64,000 nt of DNA from Pedobacter montanisoli (GTDB lineage: Bacteria > Bacteroidota > Bacteroidia > Sphingobacteriales > Sphingobacteriaceae). The position numbers were made by a program, and so were the translations under genes. Under the pieces are notes generated by a model. The model was not told the DNA's origin. It did no database searches and worked only from the letters and a program-made list of their open reading frames with translations. The DNA lies in assembly GCF_022809115.1 (NCBI RefSeq), contig NZ_JALGBH010000002.1, positions 995,543-1,059,542 on the forward strand. Reading direction: 5' to 3'. Of this stretch, positions 45,622 through 56,000 are shown piece after piece (position 1 is the first letter of the stretch; each line of letters opens with the position of its first letter).

Positions 45622-45716
45622 CGCTAACTGTTGCCATAATCCTTGAAATTAGCACGCAAAAAGCTGTAACGTATTTGTAACGGTTTTACGTGGGGTAATC
45701 AGCATCAGAAAAATAA

Positions 45717-45750
45717 AAAACCGTCCTCAAATTTCTTTGTAGAACGGTTT
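45717..45750 (-). terminator. Terminator downstream of the CAU tRNA
   Basis: AAAACCGT (45717-45724) and ACGGTTT (45744-45750) pair across a 19-base loop, with T's on both strands outside the stem. It lies between the tRNA 3' end (45756) and the VOC gene and would end the leftward tRNA transcript. Confidence 0.65.
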
Positions 45751-45755
45751 TTTTG

Positions 45756-45829
45756 TGGGCCAAGCAGGGCTCGAACCTGCGACCAAAAGATTATGAGTCT
45801 TCTACTCTAACCAACTGAGCTATTGGCCC
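45756..45829 (-). tRNA. tRNA with anticodon CAT (elongator Met or Ile2)
   Basis: A 74-nt cloverleaf. Acceptor GGGCCAA pairs with TTGGCCC and A is the discriminator; D arm GCTCAGTTGGTTAGAGT; anticodon stem GAAGA/TCTTT with loop CTCATAA; T arm GCAGGTTCGAGCCCTGC. No initiator hallmarks are present (no C1-A72 mismatch, no GGG/CCC anticodon stem). GACTCATAATC followed by TTGGTCGC resembles E. coli tRNA-Ile2, whose C34 becomes lysidine, more than tRNA-Met. CCA is not encoded. Confidence 0.93.
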
Positions 45830-45895
45830 CGAAAACCCGATTAGGTTTTGCGAGTGCAATGTTACATATTTGCAACGAATTTTGAAAGCACTTAC

Positions 45896-46534
45896 ATGAA
45901 AAAATTTAAAAATATTATCATGGATTATGGCAATGTAATCTTTGCCATTGATTTTAACCGTACCCAAGAAGCTCTTACTCAAATAGGTATACAGAACGTA
46001 AATGAGTTCTTTGCGCACAAAGGACACCACCCTGTTTTTGATAATTTTGAAACGGGAGAGATCAGTACAACCCAATTCAGGGAAGAAATCAGAAAAATTG
46101 CTCAAAATTCAGCACTTACAGATGCTCAAATTGATGCAGCATGGAACAGTTTATTAATTGGTGTGCCTACTGCTGCCAACCATGATGTTCTTCTTGATCT
46201 TAAAAATAATTACAGAACATTTCTGTTGAGCAATAACAACGAAATTCATTACAACTGGATATTGGATTACCTACAAAAAGAGTTTAATCTGGAAAACTAT
46301 AACGATTTTTTCGAGAAAGCTTATTTTTCACATTTAATGGGTATGCGAAAACCCCATGCAAAGATCTTTGAAAAAGTAATTGCAGATAATAACCTGGATG
46401 TGAATGAAACGCTTTTTATAGACGACAGTCCGCAGCATTTGGCCGGAGCGCAAAAAGCAGGTTTAAACACACTATTAATGAATGTTCATCCTAAAGATCT
46501 TAGTGCTTTTCTTAAAGACAACGGGCTTCTGTAA
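45896..46534 (+). CDS. HAD family phosphatase
   Basis: A 212-residue HAD-IA-like hydrolase. The start at 45896 (MKKFKNIIMDYGNVIF) is preferred over an upstream ATG at 45848, which only adds a tail before the nucleophile. Motif I is Asp10 in DYGNV, in which the usual second aspartate is replaced by Gly as in the YihX-like branch (DxGNV); motif II is LLSNNN, Lys is in MRKPHAKIFE, and motif IV is FIDDSPQHLAGAQKAG. It probably acts on small phosphate esters. Next gene 56 bases downstream. Confidence 0.88.
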   Translation: MKKFKNIIMDYGNVIFAIDFNRTQEALTQIGIQNVNEFFAHKGHHPVFDNFETGEISTTQFREEIRKIAQNSALTDAQIDAAWNSLLIGVPTAANHDVLLDLKNNYRTFLLSNNNEIHYNWILDYLQKEFNLENYNDFFEKAYFSHLMGMRKPHAKIFEKVIADNNLDVNETLFIDDSPQHLAGAQKAGLNTLLMNVHPKDLSAFLKDNGLL

Positions 46535-46590
46535 ATTTTGGAACTCAGGAAATTATTGTTAATTTATATTACTCTTTTAAATTAGAGATT

Positions 46591-46905
46591 ATGGCAGATA
46601 AGAAATATAAATCACTGAAAGAATTTTATCCGTTTTATTTAAGCGAACATCAGAATTTTACCAGTCGTATTTTACATTTTATAGGTACTGGTTTGGTTAT
46701 TTTAGCTTTACTGGCTGGGCTGTTATTTCATGATGCAATTTTTTTAGTAGCCATCCCCTTTTTAGGTTATGGTTTTGCCTGGGTGGGACATTTTTTCTTT
46801 GAGAAAAACAAACCGGCTACTTTTCAGTATCCTTTATATAGTTTAGCCAGCGATTTTATCTTATTCTGGGATCTGCTAAACGGCAAACAGCCTTTTAAAG
46901 TTTAA
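46591..46905 (+). CDS. Mpo1-like / DUF962 membrane protein
   Basis: A 104-residue protein with two or three helices (residues 28-45, 48-68 and 79-96). FYPFYLSEHQNFTSRILHFIGTG and FAWVGHFFFEKNKPATFQYPLYSLASDFILFWDLLNGK are typical of the DUF962/Mpo1 family; the histidines in SEHQN, LHFIGT and VGHFFFE are conserved metal ligands. In yeast Mpo1 is a 2-hydroxy fatty acid dioxygenase; the bacterial role is not established. Confidence 0.85.
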   Translation: MADKKYKSLKEFYPFYLSEHQNFTSRILHFIGTGLVILALLAGLLFHDAIFLVAIPFLGYGFAWVGHFFFEKNKPATFQYPLYSLASDFILFWDLLNGKQPFKV

Positions 46906-46915
46906 GGCATTAAAA

Positions 46916-46939
46916 AGGGCTGTACCTAAGTACAACCCT
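46916..46939. terminator. Terminator between DUF962 and OmpA-family genes
   Basis: AGGGCTGTAC (46916-46925) pairs with GTACAACCCT (46930-46939), one G-U, around a 4-base loop. On the minus strand it is followed by T's, so it ends the adhesin operon. Confidence 0.7.
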
Positions 46940-46963
46940 GTGGCCGTAAACCTAAACTATTAA

Positions 46964-48970
46964 CTAATTTTGTCGGGTAACCTTAAACTCTGTTCTTCTG
47001 TTTAAGGCTCTTCCCTGAGGATTATCTTTACCGTTTGGCAATTGATTTGGTGCAACAGGTTTGGTAAAGCCATATCCTTTCCAGGTCATTCTTTTATCAT
47101 CTATTCCTTTTTCAATCAGGTAATCAACGCAAGATTTTGCACGTCTGTCTGAAAGATTAAGGTTGTATGCTGCGGTACCAATATTATCTGTATGGGCACT
47201 CAGTTCTATATCTATTTTAGGGTTATCTATCATGATCTGGTACAGGCTATCTAAAGTATGTTTAGACTGCGATGTGAGTTCTGCGCTATTGAATTCATAA
47301 AAAACATTATTCAATACAATAGGCTTATTAATTTCAAAAGGTTCCAGACATAAATTGATGTTTAACAGGGTATCAACCTGAAGCAGCTGATTGTAGTTAT
47401 AAGCTACGTTTTTGGCAAAAAATTTATCTTTGCTGATGTTGATCTGCAAGCCTCTGTTATCGTTGATTTTAAAGTGGTAATTTCCATTGGCATCAGATAA
47501 AACAGTTTTCTGCATATCCCCTATTTTTAAAGTTACGCTGGCGCCTTCAATAGGTTTTTCATTTTTGCTACAATCTACCAGCCTGCCGTTAATATTGATA
47601 TAACCTCTGGCAAAATAGAACAGTTCCAGACAACATAGAGATTCTCTGTCTGAGCTGATATAACCTTCTTTACCTTCATCATCCATAGCAGTAAAATACA
47701 GATCGTCTTTAGCAGAATTAAACGGATAACCCATATTTGCAGGTTCCTCCCAATTTACAAAGTCGCCTTCAGATTCGTAAAAATCAAAACCGCCTAAACC
47801 AATTCTGCCGTTGCTGCTAAAAATAAGTGCTTTTCTGCCTATCTGGTAATACGGGGCCTCTTCATCATCTTTAGAGTTGATTTTGGCGCCGAAATTTATG
47901 GCATTTCCTACGCTACCATCTGGTCTTAAAAGCGCATACCACAAATCATAACCTCCGTATCCACCTGGTCTGTCTGAGGCAAAAAGCAGATATTTGCCAT
48001 CTCTGGTTATGCTGGGCTGAATAGAGTTAAATCCGTTCACATTAATTTCGCCACCTATAGATCTTGGTTCGGTCCACTCGCCGTTAACTTTCTTACTAAT
48101 TAAAATGCTTTTCTTTTTATCATCTTTGTTAATCCAGCCGGTTAGCAACATAAAATCGCCATTAGGGTGTATGGTGTTTGCCGCAAACTCCATCTTTTTA
48201 TCAAGCTCCAGTTTTTTAAAACTTACATTATCATTTTTAGGATTGTTATCTGTTAAAGTATAAAGCGTGTTTACATAAGGGCTTTCTTTCTTCATAATCT
48301 TAACCACTCCTTTGCCCTTATCTAATACCTGATTTTTACCGGGTTCTTCTAAACGTCTTGATGAGGTAAAGTAAAAATTTGATTTATCATATACCGGAGC
48401 ATAATTTGAGCCTTCGCCATTCATGGTATTGGTTAATTTAGATATCCTGAACATTTTAGGATATTTCATCTCATTCATGGCAAATTTGCATGATTCGATC
48501 TCCATTCTGGCCTTTTGGGCAAGTTCGTCTTTATTTTTATAGTTTTTCAGGAATTGTTCAAGTGCCGTGATGGCTTCTGCATATTTAAAATTAGCCCTTA
48601 AACACTCCCCATACCAGAAGCCGCTGGTTTCATATTTGGGATTAGAAAACTGTGTAGCTATAGCGTACCATTTCTCGGCATCGGTAAAGTTTTTATACAG
48701 CCTTAAAGAAGTTGCCAGTTGAAATACAGCATATTCATAGTCATCTTTTTTAAGTTTGGCTTCCTTAATTCTCGTTTCAAAACTATAGGGAACTTTAAAG
48801 CCCAGACTATCAGGCGAGATCTGAAGCATTTTTTTATAATACTCTGCTGCTGCGTAATATTCCTTGTTCTGGAAATAAACATCAGCAATTCTTTTATTAC
48901 TTACACTAACCTGCGCTTTTAACGAAAAACACAGACAGATTAAAATGAGCGTAGTTTTTAACACTTTCAT
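46964..48970 (-). CDS. OmpA-family protein with PD40 repeats (SprF/PorP-adhesin partner)
   Basis: A 668-residue outer-membrane-associated protein. N-terminal TPR-like helices (residues 20-160) are followed by PD40/WD40-like repeats (SITRDGKYLLFASDRPGGYGGYDLWYA; residues 200-440), a carboxypeptidase-regulatory domain near 455-540, and an OmpA peptidoglycan-binding domain (residues 550-665, VFYEFNSAELTSQSKHTL and SAHTDNIG). This TPR-PD40-OmpA order is common beside PorP/SprF in Bacteroidota adhesin loci; it lies 12 bases downstream of the PorP/SprF gene. Confidence 0.9.
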   Translation of the reverse strand: MKVLKTTLILICLCFSLKAQVSVSNKRIADVYFQNKEYYAAAEYYKKMLQISPDSLGFKVPYSFETRIKEAKLKKDDYEYAVFQLATSLRLYKNFTDAEKWYAIATQFSNPKYETSGFWYGECLRANFKYAEAITALEQFLKNYKNKDELAQKARMEIESCKFAMNEMKYPKMFRISKLTNTMNGEGSNYAPVYDKSNFYFTSSRRLEEPGKNQVLDKGKGVVKIMKKESPYVNTLYTLTDNNPKNDNVSFKKLELDKKMEFAANTIHPNGDFMLLTGWINKDDKKKSILISKKVNGEWTEPRSIGGEINVNGFNSIQPSITRDGKYLLFASDRPGGYGGYDLWYALLRPDGSVGNAINFGAKINSKDDEEAPYYQIGRKALIFSSNGRIGLGGFDFYESEGDFVNWEEPANMGYPFNSAKDDLYFTAMDDEGKEGYISSDRESLCCLELFYFARGYININGRLVDCSKNEKPIEGASVTLKIGDMQKTVLSDANGNYHFKINDNRGLQINISKDKFFAKNVAYNYNQLLQVDTLLNINLCLEPFEINKPIVLNNVFYEFNSAELTSQSKHTLDSLYQIMIDNPKIDIELSAHTDNIGTAAYNLNLSDRRAKSCVDYLIEKGIDDKRMTWKGYGFTKPVAPNQLPNGKDNPQGRALNRRTEFKVTRQN

Positions 48971-48982
48971 ATCAACTTATAT

Positions 48983-49975
48983 TTAGAGTCTCGGACAAAA
49001 GAAATTAGGACCTATTATTCCTCTTCGACTGTTGAATGATATAGACAATTCTAAGCCTCCTTTACTGCCCGTTGCTTTGTTTAGGCTTGAAGTATTAAAA
49101 TCATAACTTACACCAAACACCATGTTTTTGAGATGAAAGCCTAAAAATGCGATGGCTGCATCATCTACCCTGTAATTAGAACCGAAAAGGAGGTCTGATT
49201 CTGCATTGAGCATCATCTGTGCATAAGCACCCACGGATATTTCTCTGGCCGAACCTTGCTTTAGGTATAAAGCGTTAGGGGTTAAATCAAAGATATCAGA
49301 CAATTTGATTCTTACACCTCCGTGACCGGTAAAACGCATGGGTGTTTTTGCATTTCCATCCAAAAATTTATCTTTAGGACGATTGATATGCGCTACGGCA
49401 GCTCCGGCAAAAACGTTTACATCTTTATCTGCAGCATCAAAAAACATTACACCACTATTGATATCTAATGCGGTGTAATTTTCGGCAGCAAAACCTTCAT
49501 CCATTTGCATCGCACCGTCATAGCCCATCATTACATTATACTGACTGCCTAAGGTAATTTTAGAGATATCAAAACTTTTATTGATGATACCAGCCTGCAA
49601 ACCAAAATTGATAATTTTATCGCCATCCTGCCCTAACCTGATTCTATATGCTGCCGACCCCAAAGCGTTTAGCTGGTTATAGCTGATGCTTCCGGCCCGT
49701 TGATTGATGATAATTGCACCAAAAGAGAGATTTTTTTTAGGTGCTGTATCAAAAGAAGCTCCTACCGTAAAAAAGCCATTATCCAGGTTACTCCATTGTT
49801 GCTTAAAGTTAATATTAGCTCTGAAAGTGCCTTCAATTACTCCGGTTAAAGCAGGGTTTAACCAGATTGGGTTAGCATAATATTGCGAGAAGTGAGGATC
49901 TACCTGAGATTTTACCTGCTGAGTAAGATTACTAAAGAACAGGGTTAATACGGTTATTATCGTTAATTTTTTCAT
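48983..49975 (-). CDS. PorP/SprF family type IX secretion protein
   Basis: A 330-residue outer-membrane protein. The signal peptide ends near VKSQ and is followed by DPHFSQYYANPIWLNPALTGV, the strict PorP/SprF signature. The rest is beta-barrel sequence. SprF-type proteins are needed for surface delivery or anchoring of the adhesin encoded next to them. It sits between the adhesin and the OmpA-family protein in one operon and is paired with the adhesin through T9SS. Confidence 0.93.
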   Translation of the reverse strand: MKKLTIITVLTLFFSNLTQQVKSQVDPHFSQYYANPIWLNPALTGVIEGTFRANINFKQQWSNLDNGFFTVGASFDTAPKKNLSFGAIIINQRAGSISYNQLNALGSAAYRIRLGQDGDKIINFGLQAGIINKSFDISKITLGSQYNVMMGYDGAMQMDEGFAAENYTALDINSGVMFFDAADKDVNVFAGAAVAHINRPKDKFLDGNAKTPMRFTGHGGVRIKLSDIFDLTPNALYLKQGSAREISVGAYAQMMLNAESDLLFGSNYRVDDAAIAFLGFHLKNMVFGVSYDFNTSSLNKATGSKGGLELSISFNSRRGIIGPNFFCPRL

Positions 49976-50022
49976 GGATATCGTTTTAATTTAAACCATC
50001 TTACAATTGTACATTTTACAGG

Positions 50023-53000
50023 TTAGCGCAGCAGCGTTATGGTTCCTTTCAGTTTTTTACTGCTTCCATTCTCAAACGTAACCTCTATGTAGTAAACATA
50101 GGCTCCGTTTGGCTGTGCTTTTCCTTTATGTGTACCATCCCAGCCGGTAAGGATAGACTGCGATTCAAACAGTAATTGTCCCCATTGATTGTAAACTTTC
50201 ATTGTGAATTTGGAGATAGAATTACCATAAGCATAAAAGATGTCATTCTTACCGTCGTTGTTAGGTGTAAAGGTGTTAGGTATGTACAGATCGTTTAAGA
50301 AAGGATCTGGTGTTTTTGCATCAGGCGTAATTGAATTGGCACTGGTTTCGCAATCTTTACTACCTAAAGCCCTAACTACAATACTTATTTTTTGTCCTGG
50401 TTTTAATCCACTGGCCAAATACTCTGTTGCGGTAACATTAACCCAGTTTACACCTCCGTTTATTGAAACATCATAGGATAGTGCTCCCGTAACAGCATTC
50501 CATTTAAACAGGATACTGTTTTGCGTTATGGTTGATACCGTAACCACAGGTGCTGTTAAAGCTGTTCTTACATCAACACTTACAGGTGTTCTCATTAAGC
50601 TCACACACCCACCGGTTGAAGAAACGCTTTCTACATAGAAAGTAGTTTTTTGGGTAATTGCAGGTGTAGTAAAGGCTACTCCCTGGTAAACAGGAGTTCC
50701 GCCCGTAGCAACGGTGTACCATCTGTAAGTAATATTCGCTACCGGATTTTCAACTGTTAAAATGGCTGATGAACCTGAACATACCGATGGATCTGTTACT
50801 TTAATACTTGCCGGTGCAGCAGGTGCCTGTACCATTTTCACATCTACTCTAGTTCGTACAGCTGAGATACAATTGCCGCTTTGCGCTTCAATATAATATA
50901 CCTGATCGGTACTTACTACAGGGGTGGTAAAGGTTGTACCTGTATATATTGGTGTGCCACCCGTAGCCACAGTGTACCAATTATAAACCACTGTATTATC
51001 AGGGTTAATTACGGATAAAGATGCCGAAGTGCCTTCGCAGGTAGAAACACTGCTTGCTGCAACCATAGGGTTTAACGGAATAGTATTAACCGTTACAGAA
51101 ACTTTTACAAAGGCAGTTGGACTACTACAGCCTAATGTGCCCACTGCTCTTACATAATAATCTGTTGATGCAGTTAATACCTGCGTGGTGTAAGTTGTGC
51201 CTTTATTAACCAGGTTATTGCCCTGAGGATCGCTGTACCATTCATAGTCAACACCTGTTTCAGGATTTTCAATACTTAAGGTTGTAGCACCCGAACCACA
51301 AAGTGTTGTTCCGGTTTTAGCTAACTGAGGTAGTTTTGGCAATGCTTTAACAGAAATCGTTACACTTTGTACATCTGATGCAGCATTCTCACACCTGTTG
51401 TCGCCTTTTACAGTTACATAATAAGTTTTATCTGCAGTTAATGCTGGTGTTTTAAATACTGCTCCTGTACCCGCTATTGAAGTTAAAGCAGCATTATCAT
51501 ACCATGTAAACACAGGGTTTACAACACCATTATTAGCCGATGCAGTAAGCGTGGTTGAGTTGTTTGTACAGGTTATTGTAGTTCCGGTTATGGTCACATC
51601 AGCCGCAACAGCTACCTGATTAACTTTTACGGTAACTACTTTTGCATCAACAGCAAGAGATTCGCATTTATTATCACCTTGTACAGTTACGTAATAGGTC
51701 TTTGTAGCATTTAAGCTTGGCGTACTAAAGTTTGCTCCGGTATATACCAGGTTGCTCAGATCAGGTTTATCGTACCATTTAAATACCGGATTTTGTATGG
51801 TTGTACTGCTTGCGGTTAAAGAAACGCTTCCTTGTCCGCAAATGCTTGGTGCGGCAGATACCGAAAGATCAGAAGTACCGGCATAAGGTTTAACTTTTAT
51901 TTGAACAACCTTAGCTTCCTGTGCACTGCTTTCGCATCTGTCGTCGCCTTTTACAGTTACATAATAAGTTTTATCTGCAGTTACCGGTAAAGTGGTAAAT
52001 GAAGCACCTACATATTCTGCATGGGTTAAGGCAGCATCACTGTACCAGGTAAATACCGGATTAGTTACTGTAGTACTGCTTGCGGTTAAGGTAACCGGCG
52101 AGTTTAAACATGCGTTTGTATTGCCTGCAACCTGAATATCGCTGGCTAAACCTAAAGGATTTACCATTAATACAATTTTGGTACGGGCTGTATTAGAAGA
52201 ACAGTTATTGGCATTTACAGCTTCTACATAAAATTCATGAATACCATCTGCTAAATTTACAGGTGTAGTGTAAGTACTGCTGTTTAAGATCAGTGGTTTT
52301 CCGTTAGAATCATACCAGTTATAACTGATGTTAGGATCTTGTTGTACACCTAACTGAACCGATACTCCATAGCAGGTTTGCGCAGGATTGCCAGCTAAGG
52401 CAATTGGTGCAACCGGTGCAGGTAAAATCGTTACCACCACTTTTGTTGGTGCACTTTCACATCCGTTTGCAAAGGCAGTTACATAAAAATTATAGGTGCC
52501 CGGTGCAAGGTTTGAAGGCGTTGAAAAGGTTACACCATCTTTTCCGGTCTGATAAGCATTTTCAAGATACCATTTGTAAACCGTACCCGCTACCGGATTT
52601 TTAACATTTAAAATTGCTGTTGTGCCTTCACATGCGCTTAGAGAAGTGGCCTCTACCTGAGGTGCAGAACCTGAGCGCTGAACATAATTCACATCTAATG
52701 AGGTAAGTAAGCTTACCAAACCTGAGTTAAGCCTGATTTCTACTCCATCAAATTGTTTTTTAGGTACAAAAGTGATGACACCTCCGCTATTATCGCTCAA
52801 CAGTTCAACATGGATTAACGGATTGTTGGCAAATATTTCATCTTGATTGCTAGTTGCCCCGCTATAAGTTAAAACACTTATTGCAGGCATTACAGAAGCC
52901 GATAACAGTTTTCCCGGAGAGCTGATACTGATTTTAACCGTATCACCAACATTAGATAGTGTTTTAAAGCCTACTCTCTGATAAACATAAGTATTTAAAG

Positions 53001-56000
53001 CACCTACTGCTATAGATAAGGTTCCGGCAGTTTTAATATTGTTATCTATTATATTTTGTGCGTTATATACATAACCTAAATTTAGTAATGAAGCGTTTGA
53101 ATTGCCCAGATCTTCTGTGGCAGTTCCACAAGGTGTTGTTTCAGGGTTTCCGCCAGGAATTACCGTAATGGTTACTGATGTTCTCAAAGAAACACAACCG
53201 CCACCACCTGTTACTTCTGCATAATAGGTTTTTGTACCTGTTAACGGAGGTGTTGAGAAGGTAGGACCTTCATATAAAGCTACGCCTCCTACTGGTACAT
53301 CGTACCATTTTATAACTGCATTGGCATCGCCCGAAGTAGCTCTTAACACCGCTCCTGAATTTTCTACAACAATAGCTGCAGAAGGAGTAATTACAGGTGG
53401 ATCAAGCAGACCTACTTTAACTTCAATCTGAGTTCTTGGCGAAACAGCACAATTATCAACAGCTTCTACTTTGTAAAACTGACTGGTAAGACTGCTAAAG
53501 TTCTGAATAACATAACTGGTACCATCTGCCAGATAAACATCATTATTATCGTACCATTTATAGGTTAAGTCTGGTTTTGGATCTTTTACTTTTAATTCTA
53601 CATTACTTCCTGTACATACGCTAATTGAAGGCGAAAATACATCCGGAGCTACAGGAGCTGTAGTTACTTTAATATTGATCAGTGTTTTTCCGCTCTCGCA
53701 ACCCGATCCAGATGAGGCAGTTACATAAAATTTAGTATCAGATCCTATCGTTCCGGTTACAAAAGTATCGCCGTCTTTACCGGTCTGGTAAGTTCCAGAT
53801 GCATCATACCATTTATAAACCAGATTTGCTTTAGGGTCTTTTACTTTTAAGGTGGCAGTTTGGTTTAAACATACGGTTTCATCGGCCGCTAATACCTCTG
53901 GTACCTGTGTAATATGTCTTCCATAGTTTAAGTTAATTACATTTAATGCCCCTACAGCACCACCGTTCAGTCTGATTTCTATCCCATCAAAAGATTTAGT
54001 TGGCACATAAGTAATTAACGCTGCCGAATTTCCACTTAATAGTTCCAGTTTGATCAAACTATTATTCAGGCTTAACATATCATTGTTAGATACACCTTGC
54101 AGTAAAGATGAAATCTGAATATTGCCTAATAAATTAAGCGACAACAGTTTTCCTGGTGAGCTGATCATGACTTTAACTGTATCGCCCACATTTCCTGTGC
54201 TTGGGAAAGAAAGTTGCTGATAAACATATCCGCCCAATAAACCTACAGGAAGATAAAGAGTAGATGCTGTCGATACATCATCATCTATAGCCAATTGGGC
54301 ATTAGCAACACCTGCCAACAAGGCCACAGTACCTCCAACTCCGTTGCTTTGTGCGGTTGCGCCTTCGCAAGGAACCGGGTTAGCACTTCCGCCATTAACA
54401 GTGATCTTAATCTCTACTCTGTTTGCAGATACACAACCCGATGTTAATGATCTGGTTTCCACAAAATATGAGGTAGTACTGTTTAAAGGAGGCGTTACAA
54501 AAGTTTCACCGGTATAAATTGGTGTGGCCGAATTACTTGAACTAAACCATCTGAATTCAACATCTGTATCTGTAGAAGAAGCTGTTAATACGACTGTTTG
54601 TCCTGCATTTACCGAAGAAACAGATGCCTGAACCTGAGGTATAGCCGGTAGCGGATTTACCGTAACATTAACAACAGCTCTGCTTGCACTGATACAACTC
54701 AGCTGAGCGGCTTCAACATAATACGTTTTGTTAGCTGTTAAGTTATTTACAGTATAAATTGAACCCGTATAAACAGGTGTTCCGCCTGTAACTACAGTGT
54801 ACCAGTTGTATGTAATTGCCGGATCTGCATTGTTAACCGCTAATGAAACGTTAGAGCCCGAACATGATGAAACGTTTGCACTGATATCTGGAACCTGTAA
54901 TAAAGGCACTACTTTCACCTGTACCGGAATGCGTTCGGTATCTGAGCAATTATCTCTCGTTAACTGAATATAATAAGTAGTTGAACTTGTTAACTGAGGT
55001 GTTTCATAAGTATTTCCTGTTGCCAATATGGTTCCACCTGTTGCAGCGCTGTACCAGGTTACCTGTGTACCTCCAACCGGTACTGCATTTAAGGTAGTTT
55101 TAGAATTGTAGCAGATGGCCTGCTCATTTCCGGTAATAGCAGGTTTGGGATATTTGATCTCTGCACCATAAATATCAAGGCTGGTTAATGCGCTAACTAG
55201 AGCTCTGAATCTTATTTCTACTCTGTCAAAATCGGCTCCTGCTGCAAATGTTGCTGTAAAACGATTTCCAGATAGTAGTTTTAGAGTAATAAGAGAAGAA
55301 TTCAATGCATAGCTTTTAACTACTATATTGCCTTTCATTATGTTAATCGTAACAGAGTTCAATGCATCTAGATCCAACAAGCCAACCGGAGTAGCTAAAT
55401 CTAGTTTAATACTGTCGGTTGCCAGTCCTGTTGATTGAAACATTAATCTCTGGTAACCCGTAGCTACTACACCTACAGGCAAACTGATACGGGTAAAATT
55501 ATTTTTATCTGCATCTACAGCGTTTCCTGGTCCCTGAATGTTACATAACAAACAAAGTACGCTTTCTACACCACTTATCTGGTTATTTGCTGCATTACAG
55601 TTTGGATTATTGGTAATATTAACCACCTCTACTTTAACCGGGGTTCTTACCGCACTTTTACAACCACTGGCATTAACCGTTTCTACGTAAAATGTGGTTG
55701 TAGCAGTTAACGGAGGCGTAACAAATTCTTCTCCCGTTCCTAAAACATTACCTCCGGTTTCGGTATTATACCAGTTAATGGTATCGCCGGCGCTTGCGTT
55801 TACTTTAAGTGTAATACTTTGGTTGTTGTTAACCGTTGGGTTATTGGTAATCAGCACAGCCTGAGCAGGCAGTTCATTAACACTTACCTGAACTGCTGTA
55901 CGGGTGCTTACTCCTGTGCCAGATACGGCTTCAACATAGAAAGTTGTATTGGCATTGATCGGGCTGGTTACAAACGTACCATTATTGTTAGTAGCCAAAG

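Noticed and set aside
45848..45895. Longer HAD phosphatase start at 45848
   Set aside because: Residues before 45896 do not match the family, and the HAD nucleophile motif normally lies near the N-terminus.
52404..52604. Plus-strand ORFs inside the adhesin gene
   Set aside because: They are antisense shadows of the repeated Ig-domain coding sequence and encode low-complexity peptides without signals.
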